DNA from: Geomicrobium halophilum
GTDB lineage: Bacteria > Bacillota > Bacilli > Bacillales > Marinococcaceae
Direction of reading: 5' to 3'
Assembly (NCBI RefSeq): GCF_014207655.1
Contig: NZ_JACHHJ010000001.1
Location: forward strand, 992,001 to 1,056,000
Length of the DNA stretch: 64,000 nt
In this document: in pieces, positions 61,712 through 64,000 of the stretch
Layout: each line of letters opens with the position of its first letter
How positions within the stretch are numbered: position 1 is the stretch's first letter
Program-made: the position numbers and the translations under genes
The notes under the pieces: model-generated
What the model was told of the DNA's origin: nothing
Database searches by the model: none
The model's input: the letters and a program-made list of their open reading frames with translations, nothing else

Positions 61712-62518
61712 ATGGAAATGATTAACCCAGTGGCCTTTGAGATTGGTCCTATTCAACTTTATTGGTATGGAATTATTATTGTTGGCAGCGCTTTCCTTGG
61801 GTTGTGGCTAGCGGTTCGTGAAAGCGAACGTCGCGGTCTGCCGAAAGATACCTTTGTCGATCTCGTTTTTATTGGGTTTCCCGTATCCGTCTTATTTGCC
61901 CGCCTTTACTACGTTCTCTTTAGTTGGGAATATTATTCTGCCAATCCTGAGAAGATTATTGCGATTTGGGAAGGCGGGCTTGCCATGCATGGTGTGCTAA
62001 TTGGGGCTGTGTTAACCGTTATTGTTTTTTCCAGAGTACGAAATATTTCCTTTTGGCAGTTGGTGGATATTATGGCACCAAGTTTAATTTTGGCTCAAGC
62101 CATTGGAAGGTGGGGAAATTTCATTAATCAGGAAGCGCACGGGGGACCTGTAACCCGGGAATTTCTTGAAAGCTTATACTTACCTGATTTTATTATCAGT
62201 CAGATGAACATTAACGGTACGTTTTATCATCCGACTTTTTTATATGAGTCCATATGGAATTTTGGCGGATTTATCGTGTTGATGCTGCTGCGACGGGTAA
62301 ATCTAAGACGCGGAGAATTGTTCTTAACCTATATTATTTATTATTCCATCGGTCGTTTTTTTATCGAAGGATTAAGAACGGATAGTTTAATGCTAACCGA
62401 TCATTTACGGATGGCACAGGTCGTCTCACTTTTGCTTATCTTTATTGCCTTGTTAATGATTGGGTATCGCCGGAAGAAAGGACATGCCAATGCCCGTTAT
62501 TTAGATGAAGGGGCATAA
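61712..62518 (+). CDS. lgt: Prolipoprotein diacylglyceryl transferase
   Basis: 268 residues, GAGGAG about nine to ten bases before ATG 61712. Seven membrane helices are predicted. The signature [15 protein letters not shown] (residues about 129-143) includes the essential arginine and glutamate. It attaches diacylglycerol to the lipobox cysteine of lipoproteins, two of which are encoded in this window. In B. subtilis lgt follows hprK; here it is alone. Confidence 0.95.
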   Translation: MEMINPVAFEIGPIQLYWYGIIIVGSAFLGLWLAVRESERRGLPKDTFVDLVFIGFPVSVLFARLYYVLFSWEYYSANPEKIIAIWEGGLAMHGVLIGAVLTVIVFSRVRNISFWQLVDIMAPSLILAQAIGRWGNFINQEAHGGPVTREFLESLYLPDFIISQMNINGTFYHPTFLYESIWNFGGFIVLMLLRRVNLRRGELFLTYIIYYSIGRFFIEGLRTDSLMLTDHLRMAQVVSLLLIFIALLMIGYRRKKGHANARYLDEGA

Positions 62519-62561
62519 GCGTAAAAAGAAGGTAGTACATAACCACCTCCTCTAAGAATCA

Positions 62562-63110
62562 TCATGAGACAAGACCATAATCCGCCAGCTTTGCTTCATA
62601 GGTGTATTCCATGGTTCGTAAATATTCAGTTATGTTTTCAGCATGAATACGCATGAGATCACAATCGTCCTGATCACCGTTATCTGAACAACGATTAGTA
62701 TACTCTTGAACCCTGTATAATTCCACAAGTGAACCTAAAGTTACATCCCTGAGATCATAATATTCGGGTGGTGTAGGACGATTAGAAATTTCATCGACTA
62801 AATCGATCATTCGTTCTACAGACTCCTTTGTACTTTGTTCATCAACATCATCAACATGATCATAAAGGGTATGGAGCTCATCATAATAATCATCTAGGAA
62901 AGCACCATAATAATCACTATATCTTTCAATGTCCTCATTCGCTTCTGAACTCTGATTTCTTACGTATAGTTCATTGGGTTCTACATTTCTGTACGTGTCA
63001 TAATGCATTCTCGCTAAATCTTCATCAAGATCTTCTGCACCCTCGCTGCCACAGCCGACAATTGTAAAGATTAACCAAAACATTATAATGGATCCTTTAA
63101 GGAAACGCAT
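62562..63110 (-). CDS. Lipoprotein, unknown
   Basis: 182 residues with signal and lipobox TIVGC (Cys20), then an acidic helical mature part without recognised domain. Two cysteines (NRCSDNGDQDDC) may form a disulfide. GGAGGG lies about 12 bases before the start. It is convergent with lgt and divergent from the mazEF operon. The place between lgt and mazEF recalls the lipoprotein YdcC of B. subtilis, which is near alr and ndoAI, but the sequence does not resemble it. Confidence 0.7.
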   Translation of the reverse strand: MRFLKGSIIMFWLIFTIVGCGSEGAEDLDEDLARMHYDTYRNVEPNELYVRNQSSEANEDIERYSDYYGAFLDDYYDELHTLYDHVDDVDEQSTKESVERMIDLVDEISNRPTPPEYYDLRDVTLGSLVELYRVQEYTNRCSDNGDQDDCDLMRIHAENITEYLRTMEYTYEAKLADYGLVS

Positions 63111-63381
63111 GTTGCACCATCACCCTCCTGATACGTGATTCATCTACGTTAAGCTTTAGTATGCAGTAGAGTGAAAATATCTATGCATGAAGGAAAGAAG
63201 ATCGGGCTACCCTGAGAATGAACATTTATATCCGTTATTGGTCCTTTATAACAATAATCTGCGAAAATAGTGTATGAAATGGATATTTCCTCGTTAGATC
63301 GCTTTCCGGTACTAAAGCCCGCTTCCTTGTTTGGACAACGGACTTTTACCGAAAAATCTTTAATCCATTAAGGTTTTCGCT

Positions 63382-63387
63382 TATAAT
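63382..63387 (+). promoter_or_regulatory. -10 box of the mazEF operon
   Basis: Consensus TATAAT in the 311-base gap before mazE; the -35 region (TTTAAT at 63359-63364) is weak. Transcription would begin near 63394, after a candidate start at 63386 and before ATG 63422, which favours the later start. The rest of the gap shows nothing else I can name. Confidence 0.6.
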
Positions 63388-63421
63388 GGTTAGGGAATAC
63401 ACCTCTGGGGGGCACAAGGGC

Positions 63422-63712
63422 ATGCATTCAGAAAAAATTTCTGTACCAATTACTGATGAACTATTTAGTGAGATCAAACATTTATCTGAGAATGGACAGA
63501 GCCGTTTTTTCTACCAGCTGGTTCAACATTACATTGAGAAAAAAAAGAAGGAATATATCCGTGCTGATTTAAAGCAAGGGTATATCGAAATGGCGGAAAT
63601 TAATCGTTCCATTGCCGAAAGCTTTGCTCATGCAGAGTGGGAAGCGTTTCATACTTCAGAATTACGAAAACATATCATCCACTATGGCCAAGGAGGTGAA
63701 TGGATGAGGTGA
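63422..63712 (+). CDS. mazE: Antitoxin EndoAI (MazE type)
   Basis: 96 residues from ATG 63422. The N-terminal half ([14 protein letters not shown]) is a ribbon-helix-helix DNA-binding fold, and the C-terminal helix [20 protein letters not shown] matches the toxin-binding part of B. subtilis EndoAI. It neutralises the toxin encoded next and probably represses its own operon. The stop overlaps the toxin start by four bases, so the two are translationally coupled. Confidence 0.87.
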   Translation: MHSEKISVPITDELFSEIKHLSENGQSRFFYQLVQHYIEKKKKEYIRADLKQGYIEMAEINRSIAESFAHAEWEAFHTSELRKHIIHYGQGGEWMR

Positions 63713-64000
63713 ATAATCCGAACCAATCTCAGCAACCAGCTGCAAAGAAAAGTGTCAAACGCGGCGATGTTTTCTTTGCAGATTTATCTCCTGTAGTCGG
63801 CTCGGAACAAGGTGGCGTCCGCCCAGTTCTCATCATCCAAAACGACATTGGTAACCGCTTTAGCCCAACCGTAATCGTCGCAGCGATTACAGCCCAAATT
63901 AAAAAAGCAAAATTACCAACACATGTAGAGATCGATGCCGCACAACATCGATTTGATCGTGATAGTGTCGTTCTTCTTGAACAAATCCGAACGATTGATA
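63709..64000 (+). CDS. mazF: Endoribonuclease toxin EndoA (MazF type), 3' partial
   Basis: The frame from GTG 63709 (AAGGAGGTGA nine to ten bases upstream) runs off the right edge after 97 codons. From residue 17 it follows B. subtilis Endo[32 protein letters not shown] and [17 protein letters not shown], with the RPVL arginine and the serine/threonine of the RNA-cleaving site. B. subtilis EndoA cuts at UACAU. This copy has about 16 extra N-terminal residues rich in Asn, Gln and Pro. The last 20 or so residues are outside the window. Confidence 0.92.
   Translation, partial: MNNPNQSQQPAAKKSVKRGDVFFADLSPVVGSEQGGVRPVLIIQNDIGNRFSPTVIVAAITAQIKKAKLPTHVEIDAAQHRFDRDSVVLLEQIRTID

Noticed and set aside
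1-64000. tRNA, rRNA, prophage or full insertion sequence
   Set aside because: No cloverleaf-type gene, rRNA segment, transposase, integrase or phage structural gene was recognised in the window.

Overview
The window is chromosomal DNA from a spore-forming member of the Bacillaceae. The evidence is the gene content: bacillithiol synthesis (bshA), sporulation-linked genes (ypjB, kapB, a RacA-like gene, a YhcN/YlaJ lipoprotein), a two-GTPase dynamin, a Bacillus-type DnaQ-DinG fusion, strong AGGAGG ribosome sites with many TTG/GTG starts, and a gene order from ypjA to recU that largely follows Bacillus subtilis. Acidic proteins and an ectoine-hydrolase-like enzyme suggest a salt-tolerant or haloalkaliphilic species (inference). 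I see no phage, complete insertion sequence, CRISPR array, rRNA or tRNA.

Layout. 1-17.8 kb is the ypjA...nth block: membrane and peptidase genes, then dapB-mgsA-bshA-cca-birA-panC, dinG-mtaD, ypmB, aspB-asnS, dnaD and nth. bshB1, panB and panD, which sit inside this block in B. subtilis, are absent. 18-26.5 kb carries dynA, convergent recU-ponA, a RemA-family regulator, a RacA-like protein and yppE. 26.5-41 kb is mixed: an ABC1/UbiB kinase with a phasin-like protein, ilvA, small thioredoxin-like genes, ypgR, ydbST-like PH-domain membrane proteins, and a minus-strand run of DUF2777-like, metallo-beta-lactamase, unknown and TelA genes. 41-47.3 kb is the glutamate synthase pair gltB-gltD. 47-56 kb holds an exporter, kapB, and genes clustered around aspartate semialdehyde: a cystathionine gamma-synthase family enzyme, homoserine dehydrogenase, an aldehyde dehydrogenase, an ectoine-hydrolase-like M24 protein, and dapA under a lysine riboswitch. 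56-64 kb has lipid genes (plsC and two diacylglycerol kinases), an alcohol dehydrogenase/aldolase pair, lgt, a lipoprotein and the start of a mazEF toxin-antitoxin operon.

How the parts connect. dapB, dapA, hom, the aldehyde dehydrogenase and the M24 enzyme meet at aspartate semialdehyde, diaminopimelate and lysine. gltBD makes glutamate and has a TnrA/GlnR-like box upstream. recU, ponA, dynA and the RacA/RemA-like genes concern chromosome and envelope management. The main non-coding observations are a complete lysine riboswitch with promoter and terminator, two MITE-like elements (one in the gltB leader), a perfect 37-bp palindrome at 26489-26525, and several well-formed sigma-A promoters and terminators. 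Both window ends cut genes: ypjA at the left and mazF/endoA at the right.
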